Shown: piece by piece, positions 1 to 7,058 of the stretch
How the letters are laid out: every line of letters begins with the position of its first letter
How positions within the stretch are numbered: the stretch's first letter is position 1
Assembly (NCBI GenBank): GCA_030042375.1
Contig: JASHZU010000086.1
Span: 1-11,334, forward strand
Length of the DNA: 11,334 nt
Direction: 5' to 3'
DNA from: Verrucomicrobiia bacterium
GTDB lineage: Bacteria; Verrucomicrobiota; Verrucomicrobiae; Limisphaerales; UBA11358
Translations under genes and position numbers: made by a program
The notes under the pieces: model-generated
What the model was told of the DNA's origin: nothing
Database searches by the model: none
The model's input: only the letters and a program-made list of their open reading frames with translations

Positions 1-2169
1 GATTTGAAGCACACGCTGGAATATCCGGAGCATGATTGTCCCTTTTACCGGCTGACAAATTCAGAACCAACCGGCCGTTACCAGGTCGTTAAGCAGCTGT
101 TGACAGATCCGCATCAGTCGATACTCCACATGCATACCCGGTTGGAAATCTTTGACGAGAGTTTGCGAGGCAAATTACGTGTGTATGCGCTTCTGGCCCC
201 GCAGGGGCTCAATAATTTGGCGCGATGCTGTGAAATCGGCGAGACCCCTTTGCTCCATGCCAAACGCGGTGATGTGCATCTCGTAATGGCCTGCAATACC
301 GGATTCAACCGCCGTTCCGTAGGCTTCGTTGGCGCCAGCGATGGTTGGCAGGATTTGATGGATAATTTCAAAATGGATTGGGAATTTCGCACGGCGGAAA
401 ATGGCAACATCGCCCTAATGGGAGAAGTTAATCTGCTCAACGATAGTGAATTTACCGTTGCTATCGCCTGTGGGGGCAGTTATCAGAGCACAGTCACCAA
501 GCTGCTCCAATCGCAGGCCGAGAATTTTGAAGTTCACCGCGAGGGATATGTCCGCCAGTGGCAGCGCGCAGTGGTGAATCCGAAATACGATTTTAGCGCG
601 CACACGTCCGACCGTGGCCATACCTGTCGCTTGAGCCGGTTCGTCCTGCTGTCGCATGAGGACAAGCTTTTCCAGGGAGCCATGGTCGCCTCTCTAAGCA
701 TACCGTGGGGAGAAACCAAAGCCAATAACGATGACAAGGGCGGTTATCACCTGGTTTGGACTCGCGATTTGGTGCAGAGCGCGACCGCTCTCCTGGCCAC
801 CGGCCAGACTGGCACACCGTTTCGTGCCTTGATTTGGCTTGCTTCCATTCAACGTCCCGATGGCAGTTTTCCCCAAAACAGTTGGATTGATGGAACAGCT
901 TATTGGTCCGGCCTGCAATTGGATGAAATCGCCGCCCCAATCCTGCTGGCCTGGCGTTTACACAAAGAGAATGTTCAATTTAAATTTTTTAATCTTCGTG
1001 TAATGATGATAAGGGCAGCCGCATATCTCATCCTCCAGGGGCCGGTCACGTGCCAGGAAAGATGGGAAGAAAATGCCGGTTATTCGCCCTCAACACTCGC
1101 TACGGTGATCGCCGGGCTCGTCTGCGCTGCGCAACTGGCTAAAGAACATCACCAGGATCAGCAGTCTGATTTTATTTTTGCATATGCAGATTGGTTGGCA
1201 GCGCATCTTGAAGAATGGATGGTGACGACGAAGGGTGAATTAGTCGAAGGTATTCCCCGGCATTATATCAGGATTAATCCCACCGATTCGATCACCCCCA
1301 ATCCTCACATTGATCCGGACACGGCGATGATCCGGATTAATAATGGCGGCGGCGTGCGCCCAGCGCGGAATGTGGTCGGCGGCGATTTTCTCCATTTGGT
1401 GCGACTGGGCATCCGTGATGCAAATGATCCCATTATCCTTGATTCAATCAAAGTCATTGACCAGGTGCTTAAACACGATTTGCCTCAAGGGCCTTGCTGG
1501 CGCCGCTATAATCATGACGGTTATGGGCAAAAGGATGATGGCAGGGCCTTTGACGGGACGGGCGTGGGCCGGTGCTGGCCGATTTTGACGGGTGAACGCG
1601 GCCATTATGAACTGGCCGCAGGACGCGATCCGATGCCATTCATCCAGGCCATGGAGAAATTTGCCAACCAGGGAGGGATGATTAGTGAACAGCTCTGGGA
1701 TGCAGCCGACTTGCCGGGCGACGGCATGAAATTTGGTCGTCCGACCGGCGCGGCGATGCCGCTTTGCTGGTCGCATGCGGAATATATTTCGTTGGTGCGT
1801 AGCCGCCATGATGGTGTCTGCTTTGACCGCGTTGAACCGGCATACCAGCGCTACGTGGCCAAACCCGTCGGAAACCAATATGAGATTTGGAGCCTTCGTC
1901 ACCAACTGGCGAAGATGCCTCGCGGAAAAATTTTACGAATCATCCTCGCCGCGGAGGCAACAGTCGCTTGGTCTATTGATGGCTGGGCACATAAAAATCA
2001 GACGGTGACCGCCCATGAAAGCGTGATGAATTTGTGGTTTGCAGATTTTCCGACGGTGGGTTGGGCCGTCGGCTCCGTGATCGAATTCACGCTCTTTTGG
2101 AAGCGCGACCAGCGATGGGAAGGCCAGAACTGGCAAGTCAGCGTTTACGAACCGGGAAAAGGACCTTGA
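1..2169 (+). CDS. Glucoamylase (glucan 1,4-alpha-glucosidase), GH15 family; 5' end missing
   Basis: Hydrolyses alpha-1,4-glucans such as starch, glycogen or maltodextrin from the non-reducing end to release glucose. The reading frame is open at base 1, so the true start and any signal peptide lie outside the window; the TTG at position 4 need not be the start. Counting that codon as residue 1, residues 1-190 look like the bacterial GH15 N-terminal beta-sandwich domain and about 220-700 like the (alpha/alpha)6 barrel. Visible family motifs are GGYHLVWTRDL (246-256; related enzymes usually have Pro where Thr253 stands), FPQNSWIDG with YWSGLQLDE (289-308), ERWEENAGYSPSTLA (352-366) and ISEQLWD (560-566). 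By comparison with fungal and clostridial enzymes, Glu355 should be the general acid and Glu562 the general base, so the enzyme looks intact. Whether it is cytoplasmic (glycogen) or exported cannot be told. Some GH15 members act on trehalose or dextran, so substrate is less certain than family. It ends 8 bases before the permease gene. Confidence 0.92.
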   Translation, partial: DLKHTLEYPEHDCPFYRLTNSEPTGRYQVVKQLLTDPHQSILHMHTRLEIFDESLRGKLRVYALLAPQGLNNLARCCEIGETPLLHAKRGDVHLVMACNTGFNRRSVGFVGASDGWQDLMDNFKMDWEFRTAENGNIALMGEVNLLNDSEFTVAIACGGSYQSTVTKLLQSQAENFEVHREGYVRQWQRAVVNPKYDFSAHTSDRGHTCRLSRFVLLSHEDKLFQGAMVASLSIPWGETKANNDDKGGYHLVWTRDLVQSATALLATGQTGTPFRALIWLASIQRPDGSFPQNSWIDGTAYWSGLQLDEIAAPILLAWRLHKENVQFKFFNLRVMMIRAAAYLILQGPVTCQERWEENAGYSPSTLATVIAGLVCAAQLAKEHHQDQQSDFIFAYADWLAAHLEEWMVTTKGELVEGIPRHYIRINPTDSITPNPHIDPDTAMIRINNGGGVRPARNVVGGDFLHLVRLGIRDANDPIILDSIKVIDQVLKHDLPQGPCWRRYNHDGYGQKDDGRAFDGTGVGRCWPILTGERGHYELAAGRDPMPFIQAMEKFANQGGMISEQLWDAADLPGDGMKFGRPTGAAMPLCWSHAEYISLVRSRHDGVCFDRVEPAYQRYVAKPVGNQYEIWSLRHQLAKMPRGKILRIILAAEATVAWSIDGWAHKNQTVTAHESVMNLWFADFPTVGWAVGSVIEFTLFWKRDQRWEGQNWQVSVYEPGKGP

Positions 2170-2177
2170 AATAAGTC

Positions 2178-3320
2178 ATGACCGAAACCCCACAAAATGA
2201 ATTGGAAACCGACGTGCGGTTCGGTCCTCCGGGATTCGCCAGGGTGGTGTTTCGTGGACGGCTGAATTCGCGAACGGCAGTGGCTTCCTGGGACAGTTTG
2301 AAGCAGCAGTTGCGCGGTGCGAAACTCGAAAAGCTCGAAGTCGACGCGGACGGTCTGGAATATTGTGACGGCGGGGGATTGTCATTGCTTCGCTACTTGA
2401 GCATGGGACTAATGACCCCCGGCGCTAGCGTTTCGATACGCGGATTACGCGTGGAAGTGGAGCAGCTATTTCTCGGATTTACCCAGGATGACTACAATGC
2501 GCTTCGCCCGGCCATCGGCATAAAATGCCATTCCCTTCCGGAAGAAGTGGGCGGCGGGGTGAGGCAGGCCACTACGGATTTGCGGGAACAGGTTGAATTT
2601 CTTGGCAACGTCACCCGCAACCTGTTGCCGACTCTTCTGAACCGGAGGCAAACGCGCTGGAGAGAAGTCCGCCGAATTTTTGAAGAGGCAGGCGCAAATG
2701 CGGTGCCCATCGTTTCGCTGGTAAGCATATTGGTCGGGCTCATCATTGCTTTCGAATCCGCCCAAACATTGGCGAAGTTCGGCGCGCAGATTTTTGTGGT
2801 AAACCTGATTGGTATTGTCATGGTGCGCGAGCTGGGGCCATTGCTCGCAGCATTGCTGTTGGCGGGCCGCTCCGGTTCCGCATTTGCGGCGGAAATCGGC
2901 ACCATGAAAGTTAACGAGGAATTGGACGCCCTGCAAACGTTCGGGCTGGATCCCATCCGTTTTCTTGTCATCCAGCGTATTGTGGCCGGGGTCCTTCTAA
3001 CGCCCCTGTTGGCCCTCTACGCCGCTTTCCTGGGCATTATGGGAGGCGGGTTAGTGGCCTTCTTTTTGGGCTTTAAGTGGTCGTTGATTTTTCACCAGTT
3101 GGCCGCATCCCTCACAGTCCATGACATCGTATTTGGCTTGTGTAAAGGAATTGTATTTGGGGCGATTGTTTCTGCCGTTGGTTGTTTGCGCGGATTGCAA
3201 ACGCAGGAAGGCCCAAGCGCGGTCGGTGTTTCGACCACGCGCGCCGTGGTGACGAGCATCGTGTTGATTGTCATGGCGGACGCTGTATTTTCCGTTCTCT
3301 TCTATGCCTTGAAATTATGA
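2178..3320 (+). CDS. MlaE-type ABC lipid transporter permease with fused N-terminal STAS domain
   Basis: Inner-membrane permease of an MCE-type ABC transporter that moves phospholipid or other lipids between the membranes. The 380 residues have two parts. Residues 1-110 resemble a STAS domain, the fold of MlaB, with the helix-start segment EYCDGGGLSLL at 61-71. About 165-380 is an MlaE permease with five or six hydrophobic segments, including RELGPLL (about 217-223) and EIGTMKVNEELDAL (239-252), both typical of the family. E. coli encodes MlaB and MlaE separately; STAS-MlaE fusions are known in other phyla. In the STAS part, Gly65 sits where MlaB has a Thr reported as important for function (see findings). 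A possible ribosome site AAGGA at 2159-2163 lies 14 bases before the ATG, longer than usual spacing. The stop codon overlaps the start of the ATPase gene in an ATGA. Confidence 0.93.
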   Translation: MTETPQNELETDVRFGPPGFARVVFRGRLNSRTAVASWDSLKQQLRGAKLEKLEVDADGLEYCDGGGLSLLRYLSMGLMTPGASVSIRGLRVEVEQLFLGFTQDDYNALRPAIGIKCHSLPEEVGGGVRQATTDLREQVEFLGNVTRNLLPTLLNRRQTRWREVRRIFEEAGANAVPIVSLVSILVGLIIAFESAQTLAKFGAQIFVVNLIGIVMVRELGPLLAALLLAGRSGSAFAAEIGTMKVNEELDALQTFGLDPIRFLVIQRIVAGVLLTPLLALYAAFLGIMGGGLVAFFLGFKWSLIFHQLAASLTVHDIVFGLCKGIVFGAIVSAVGCLRGLQTQEGPSAVGVSTTRAVVTSIVLIVMADAVFSVLFYALKL

Positions 3321-4096
3321 GCGACGAAACTGAAATCATCATTAGCGTGCGCAATCTCAAGGTTGGGTATGGAGATACTGTCATTCTCCATAATATTAAT
3401 TTTGATGTGAAATGTGGTGAAGTGTTTGTGATTTTAGGTGGTTCCGGCAGCGGCAAAAGCACCTTGTTGAAAAATATGATTGGGCTTTATACGCCGCTGG
3501 AAGGCGAGGTTTGGATTGAAGGTACAAATCTCGTTACGGCTGCGGGAGACGAACGCCGTAACTTGCTGCGGAAATTCGGGGTCACCTATCAAAGCGGCGC
3601 CTTGTTCGGCTCACTGACCGTGCTGGAAAATGTAAGGTTCCCGCTCGATGAGTTAACTGGCTTGCCCGAGCCGTTGAAAGAATTAGCGGCCCTGGCCAAA
3701 TTAAAACTGGTGGGACTCGCCGCTTCCGTCGAGAAGATGCCTGCTGAACTGAGCGGCGGTATGCAAAAGCGCGCGGCCATTGCCCGGGCCATGGCGCTGG
3801 ATCCGCGAATCCTGTTCCTGGATGAACCATCCGCCGGGCTGGACCCCATCACGGCGGCAGACCTGGATCTTCTAATTACAGAACTGGCTCATCAATTTGG
3901 AATAACCTTCGTTGTCGTCACGCATGATTTGGCGAGTATCTATCGGATTGCCGACCGCGTTATCATGCTCGATGGCCGCGCGGGGACAATTGTCGCCCAG
4001 GGTGAGCCTGCCAAACTGCGCGATTCCGCAGACCCGTGGGTCCATCGCTTTTTTAACCGCGAGGCGGATGCTGTTGCGTCCGGCTTACATCTCTAA
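3317..4096 (+). CDS. MlaF-type ABC lipid transporter ATP-binding protein
   Basis: Cytoplasmic ATPase that powers the MlaE-type permease encoded just upstream. The 259 residues carry every canonical ABC motif: Walker A GGSGSGKST (41-49), Q-loop Gln92 within YQSGALFGSL, signature LSGGM (145-149), Walker B ILFLDE (165-170) with catalytic Glu170, D-loop SAGLDP, and H-loop His203 in VVTHD. The QSGALF segment and the tail DPWVHRFF (239-246) are typical of the MlaF/Ttg2A subfamily rather than generic ABC ATPases. The frame is open back to 3182, but the ATG at 3317 is chosen because it overlaps the permease stop in an ATGA and gives a standard MlaF N-terminus; the upstream part only shadows the permease. 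There is no clear Shine-Dalgarno sequence, so translation probably depends on coupling to the permease. Confidence 0.95.
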   Translation: MSDETEIIISVRNLKVGYGDTVILHNINFDVKCGEVFVILGGSGSGKSTLLKNMIGLYTPLEGEVWIEGTNLVTAAGDERRNLLRKFGVTYQSGALFGSLTVLENVRFPLDELTGLPEPLKELAALAKLKLVGLAASVEKMPAELSGGMQKRAAIARAMALDPRILFLDEPSAGLDPITAADLDLLITELAHQFGITFVVVTHDLASIYRIADRVIMLDGRAGTIVAQGEPAKLRDSADPWVHRFFNREADAVASGLHL

Positions 4097-4101
4097 ATCC
4101 C

Positions 4102-5073
4102 ATGAGCAAACCAATCAACAACTTTAAACTCGGGCTATTCACACTTTGTGGATTGGCGATTTTGGTCGTCGGACTCCTCGCGTTCGGCGCTCGTACTTAT
4201 TTTGAACCATCGAGTTTATATGAAACCTACATGGTAGATGACGTGACCGGACTGACGGTCGGCTCCGCCGTGGAGTTGCGGGGTGTGAATGTCGGGAAAG
4301 TCACTCGCATTGATTTTTCCTGGACTGAATACCAGGTGACCCAGCCCAGTTATATCATAGTGCAGTTCGTGATGCGCAACAATATTGAACCGGGATCGAC
4401 CGCCGCTGAGCGGGACGAACTGCTGCAGGCGGCCATTCAGGGGGGGCTGAGAGCGCGCATCAAATCCAAAGGCATTACTGGCTCCGACGTCCTTTCGCTT
4501 GAATTCATGAACCCCGATGACAACCCGCCCGCGCCATTTCCTTGGAAGCCGAAATACACCTACATCCCATCGGCTCCCGGCGAATTTGCCCAGTTGCTGG
4601 CTTCGCTCCAGAAAGTCCTGAGCAGCGCCGAAGGTCTTGATTTCTATGGCCTGAACGATCATTTGCAGTACGATCTGAAATCAGCGGGCACTGTGCTGGA
4701 TCATGCAGGGCAATTTGATTTCCGTACTCTCAGCACGAATGCCAACGACCTGCTGATGGAGGTGCGCGGAAGCAACGTCAAGTTAAAGATCCTTTTGCAG
4801 GATGCGGATAACACCGTTAACCGGGCGAAATTGGAGAAATTGAGCCATGATTTGGACACCCTCACTCTCCAGTTACAGGACACCGTCGCAAGACTGGAGC
4901 CCCGCTTGGAGAACATCGATTTTGATGCTTTGAACCAGACCCTCGAGAATGCCAGCCAAACTCTTAAAGATCTGGACGATACGGTGGCCCAATTGAAGCA
5001 ATATCCGTCAGGTTTCATTTTTGGAGAACCGCCGGCCCATGTAAAAGGAATCGAACCACCAGCAAAGCAATGA
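4102..5073 (+). CDS. MlaD-type MCE domain lipid-transport protein
   Basis: Inner-membrane-anchored periplasmic protein; in the MCE family such proteins form rings that pass lipids between the permease and the periplasm. The 323 residues show a short cytoplasmic start, one membrane segment at about 9-31, an MCE domain at about 40-137 (VTGLTVGSAVELRGVNVGKV at 48-67 and GLRARIKSKGITGSDVLSLEF at 115-135), a linker, and an amphipathic helical or coiled-coil tail at about 225-300. It ends with YPSGFIFGEPP (301-311), a closing motif often seen in MCE proteins from ABC cassettes. It is longer than E. coli MlaD (about 180 residues) because of the C-terminal helical part, and has one MCE domain, unlike PqiB or YebT. 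The ATG lies 5 bases after the ATPase stop, with no visible Shine-Dalgarno sequence; its stop overlaps the lipoprotein start. Confidence 0.92.
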   Translation: MSKPINNFKLGLFTLCGLAILVVGLLAFGARTYFEPSSLYETYMVDDVTGLTVGSAVELRGVNVGKVTRIDFSWTEYQVTQPSYIIVQFVMRNNIEPGSTAAERDELLQAAIQGGLRARIKSKGITGSDVLSLEFMNPDDNPPAPFPWKPKYTYIPSAPGEFAQLLASLQKVLSSAEGLDFYGLNDHLQYDLKSAGTVLDHAGQFDFRTLSTNANDLLMEVRGSNVKLKILLQDADNTVNRAKLEKLSHDLDTLTLQLQDTVARLEPRLENIDFDALNQTLENASQTLKDLDDTVAQLKQYPSGFIFGEPPAHVKGIEPPAKQ

Positions 5074-5735
5074 AAATCTCCAATTACTCCAACAATATGG
5101 CATCACCGGTTTATTCCCGGTGGATTTTAAGGATCAGCGGGGTGGCGCTTCTGGCATTCGCTCTCACCTTTAGCGGTTGCCTGTCCAAACCGCCCCTGAA
5201 TACGCAAACGCTTGATTTTAGCATGCCCGAATTGTCCGCAACAAATGGAGTGATGAATGGCCATGTGCTGGGCATCAAACCCTTGAAAGTCGCGCCGCCA
5301 TTTAATGATCGGTCACTCGTTTATCGAACGGGAGAATTTTCGTATCAGCGGGATCCTTATGCGCAATTTCTGGGTCCCCCGGCTGAAATATTATTCACGC
5401 CCGTCAGCGAAACGCTATGCCGCGATGGAGGTTTCAGCGCGGTGGTCAAAACCGGTGATACAGTTGAACCAGATACCATCGTCGAGATCCATGTCAGCCA
5501 GCTTTACGGAGACATTCGAAAACCCGGAAGCCCCAGCGCTGTCCTGGCCATGCAGATAATCTTCATGGATGCTACCAACGGATTGCCTGGAAAAGTTATT
5601 GTTCAGCAGGATTATTCCCGCGAAATCACGGTGAAAACGGCCACGGCCGATGCGTTCATGGAAGGTTGGAATCAGGCTCTGACCGAAATTCTCGCGGAAG
5701 CCGCGTCTGACTTACGCAATCAGGAAAACGAATGA
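5070..5735 (+). CDS. PqiC-like ABC-transport auxiliary lipoprotein (DUF330 family)
   Basis: Predicted lipoprotein partner of the MCE transporter, likely anchored in the outer membrane and helping the MCE protein contact it. Residues 18-36 form a hydrophobic signal segment ending in the lipobox FSGC, with Cys37 as the lipidation site. The +2 residue is Leu, not Asp, which by the enterobacterial rule favours the outer membrane. The mature part has the family pattern RSLVYRTGEFSYQRDPYAQF followed by GPPAEIL, then a hydrophobic-amphipathic alpha/beta region to the end (221 residues). The ATG at 5070 overlaps the MCE stop in an ATGA and is preferred; a second ATG at 5097 (residue 10) would give a more ordinary 27-residue leader. 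It takes the place that a soluble periplasmic MlaC carrier holds in the E. coli mla operon. Family assignment is from pattern recognition, since sequence conservation in this family is low. Confidence 0.8.
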   Translation: MKISNYSNNMASPVYSRWILRISGVALLAFALTFSGCLSKPPLNTQTLDFSMPELSATNGVMNGHVLGIKPLKVAPPFNDRSLVYRTGEFSYQRDPYAQFLGPPAEILFTPVSETLCRDGGFSAVVKTGDTVEPDTIVEIHVSQLYGDIRKPGSPSAVLAMQIIFMDATNGLPGKVIVQQDYSREITVKTATADAFMEGWNQALTEILAEAASDLRNQENE

Positions 5736-5762
5736 ACCTATATGTATCAGTGAAATAAAAAA
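5736..5762 (+). other. 27-base gap between lipid-transport and efflux modules
   Basis: This is the longest gap in the window, AT-rich and ending in a run of six A before the adaptor ATG. No inverted repeat, T-run or convincing -35/-10 pair is visible, and no Shine-Dalgarno sequence precedes the adaptor gene. A promoter inside the end of the lipoprotein gene cannot be excluded. Continued transcription from the upstream genes is the simplest reading. Confidence 0.5.
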
Positions 5763-7058
5763 ATGACACCCTCGGACAAACCAGATTCCAATCCTGCGAA
5801 CCAAAGTGCTCAGCCCGCGACAGCATCCGCTCCCGTGCCGGCCAAACCGGTACCGCCGGCGCCTCCCGGTAAGAGCAAGCGTCATGTTGTCTTTACGATA
5901 TTGTTCTTGGTCATTATCGTCATCGCTGCTGCCTATTTCTTCCGGCTGGACTTCCCTTATCGATGGACGGACGACGCTTATGTTCATGGCAATGAGGTCT
6001 TTCTGGTGCCGCGTGTCACCAGTACCGTCGTGGCAATTAACGCCGACGACACCGACCTCGTAAAAAAAGGCCAGCCGCTGGTCGTTCTGGATGACGATGA
6101 TGCGAAGGTGGCGCTGCTGCAGGCTGAGGGAGCGTTGGGAGATACCATGCGCAAGGTTTGCCAGTACTATGTCAATGTCCGTGCGCTGAAAGCAAACGCC
6201 GAAGCGCGCAAAATTGATTATGCAAAGGCCGAAGACGATTACCAACGCAGGATCACATCCGCGGCAGGCTCTGTTTCGGAGGAGGACACCACCCATGCGC
6301 TTCAGGCCAAAGATAATGCCCAGGATTTGCTTGATGTCGCTGAACAGGAACTGGCCGCGGCGCAAGCTCTGACTGCCGATACAGACCTGGAACATCATCC
6401 GACAGTGCTTCAGGCAGAAGCAAATGTCCTGGATGCGGATCTGGCGCTGCAGCGAACCTCTGTGGATGCGCCGGATACGGGATATGTCGTGGAAAGAAAC
6501 GTCGAAGTCGGCCAGCGAGTCACGCCCGGCACGCCATTGCTTGCCATCATCCCGCTGGACCAGATTTGGGTGGACGCGAACTTCCGGGAGGCCGAACTCC
6601 GGTTCGTGCGTATCGGCCAACCGGTTCATTTGAAATCGGATTTTTATGGCGACTCCGTTGAATACAAGGGCCATGTGATGGGACTGGAGCCCAGCACCGG
6701 TGCCGCCTTTTCCCTGTTGCCGCCCGACGAAGGCTCCGGCAACTGGATAAAAATTATTCAGCGTGTGCCCGTGCGCATCATCCTGGACGGGGATGAAGTG
6801 GAAAAATATCCCCTCCGGATTGGCCTGTCCATGCATGTCACCGTGGATACCGCCGACCATAGCGGCGCGTTTTTAACGAATGTCCCCTCCGAGAACGCGA
6901 TTTATGAGACGGGAATTTATTCCAACGAATGGACAAGGGCTAATGAACTGCTGCAAAGCCTGGTAGCAACGAATTTATTCGCTTTGTCGAACCTTGCCAA
7001 CGGTTCCTCAACAACGATGTTCGAAGAAACTGACAAAATGGAAACATCCCATGAGTAG
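5763..7058 (+). CDS. HlyD/EmrA-family membrane fusion (periplasmic adaptor) protein of a tripartite efflux pump
   Basis: Links the inner-membrane transporter to the outer-membrane channel across the periplasm. The 431 residues begin with a Pro/Ala-rich cytoplasmic stretch (1-39), then one membrane helix (about 41-60). TDDAYVHGN (69-77), an EmrA-type hallmark, leads into the first half of a biotinyl-lipoyl domain (about 79-113). A long helical hairpin runs from about 114 to 234, then the second lipoyl half and beta-barrel region, starting at Asp235 and including WVDANFREAEL (269-279). RIGLSMHVTVDTADHSG resembles the end of the EmrA core, followed by a helical tail rich in Asn, Ser and Leu. E. 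coli EmrA is about 390 residues; the extra length is mostly the N-terminal linker and the tail. Its last 8 bases overlap the transporter gene, which fits an EmrAB-type pair. Substrate cannot be inferred. Confidence 0.93.
   Translation: MTPSDKPDSNPANQSAQPATASAPVPAKPVPPAPPGKSKRHVVFTILFLVIIVIAAAYFFRLDFPYRWTDDAYVHGNEVFLVPRVTSTVVAINADDTDLVKKGQPLVVLDDDDAKVALLQAEGALGDTMRKVCQYYVNVRALKANAEARKIDYAKAEDDYQRRITSAAGSVSEEDTTHALQAKDNAQDLLDVAEQELAAAQALTADTDLEHHPTVLQAEANVLDADLALQRTSVDAPDTGYVVERNVEVGQRVTPGTPLLAIIPLDQIWVDANFREAELRFVRIGQPVHLKSDFYGDSVEYKGHVMGLEPSTGAAFSLLPPDEGSGNWIKIIQRVPVRIILDGDEVEKYPLRIGLSMHVTVDTADHSGAFLTNVPSENAIYETGIYSNEWTRANELLQSLVATNLFALSNLANGSSTTMFEETDKMETSHE

Noticed and set aside
961..1020. 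Locally AT-rich stretch in the glucoamylase gene that might suggest an insertion or internal promoter
   Set aside because: The reading frame and family alignment continue through it (LAWRLH before, RAAAYLI after), so it appears to be a variable surface segment.
3182..3316. 45-codon upstream extension of the MlaF frame
   Set aside because: It lies entirely inside the permease gene, and the ATGA overlap at 3317 gives the normal MlaF N-terminus.
5736..5762. Possible promoter or terminator between the lipid-transport and efflux modules
   Set aside because: Only 27 bases, with no inverted repeat and no convincing -35/-10 pair.
5712..6860. A 382-residue open frame on the - strand opposite the adaptor gene
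   Set aside because: The + strand frame has clear EmrA motifs throughout. The reverse frame has no recognisable domain and a His/Gly/Arg/Gln composition typical of a shadow frame.
6994..7050. 19-codon upstream extension of the DHA2 transporter frame
   Set aside because: It overlaps the adaptor gene and adds a charged, non-family leader; ATG 7051 has a better-placed upstream purine stretch.
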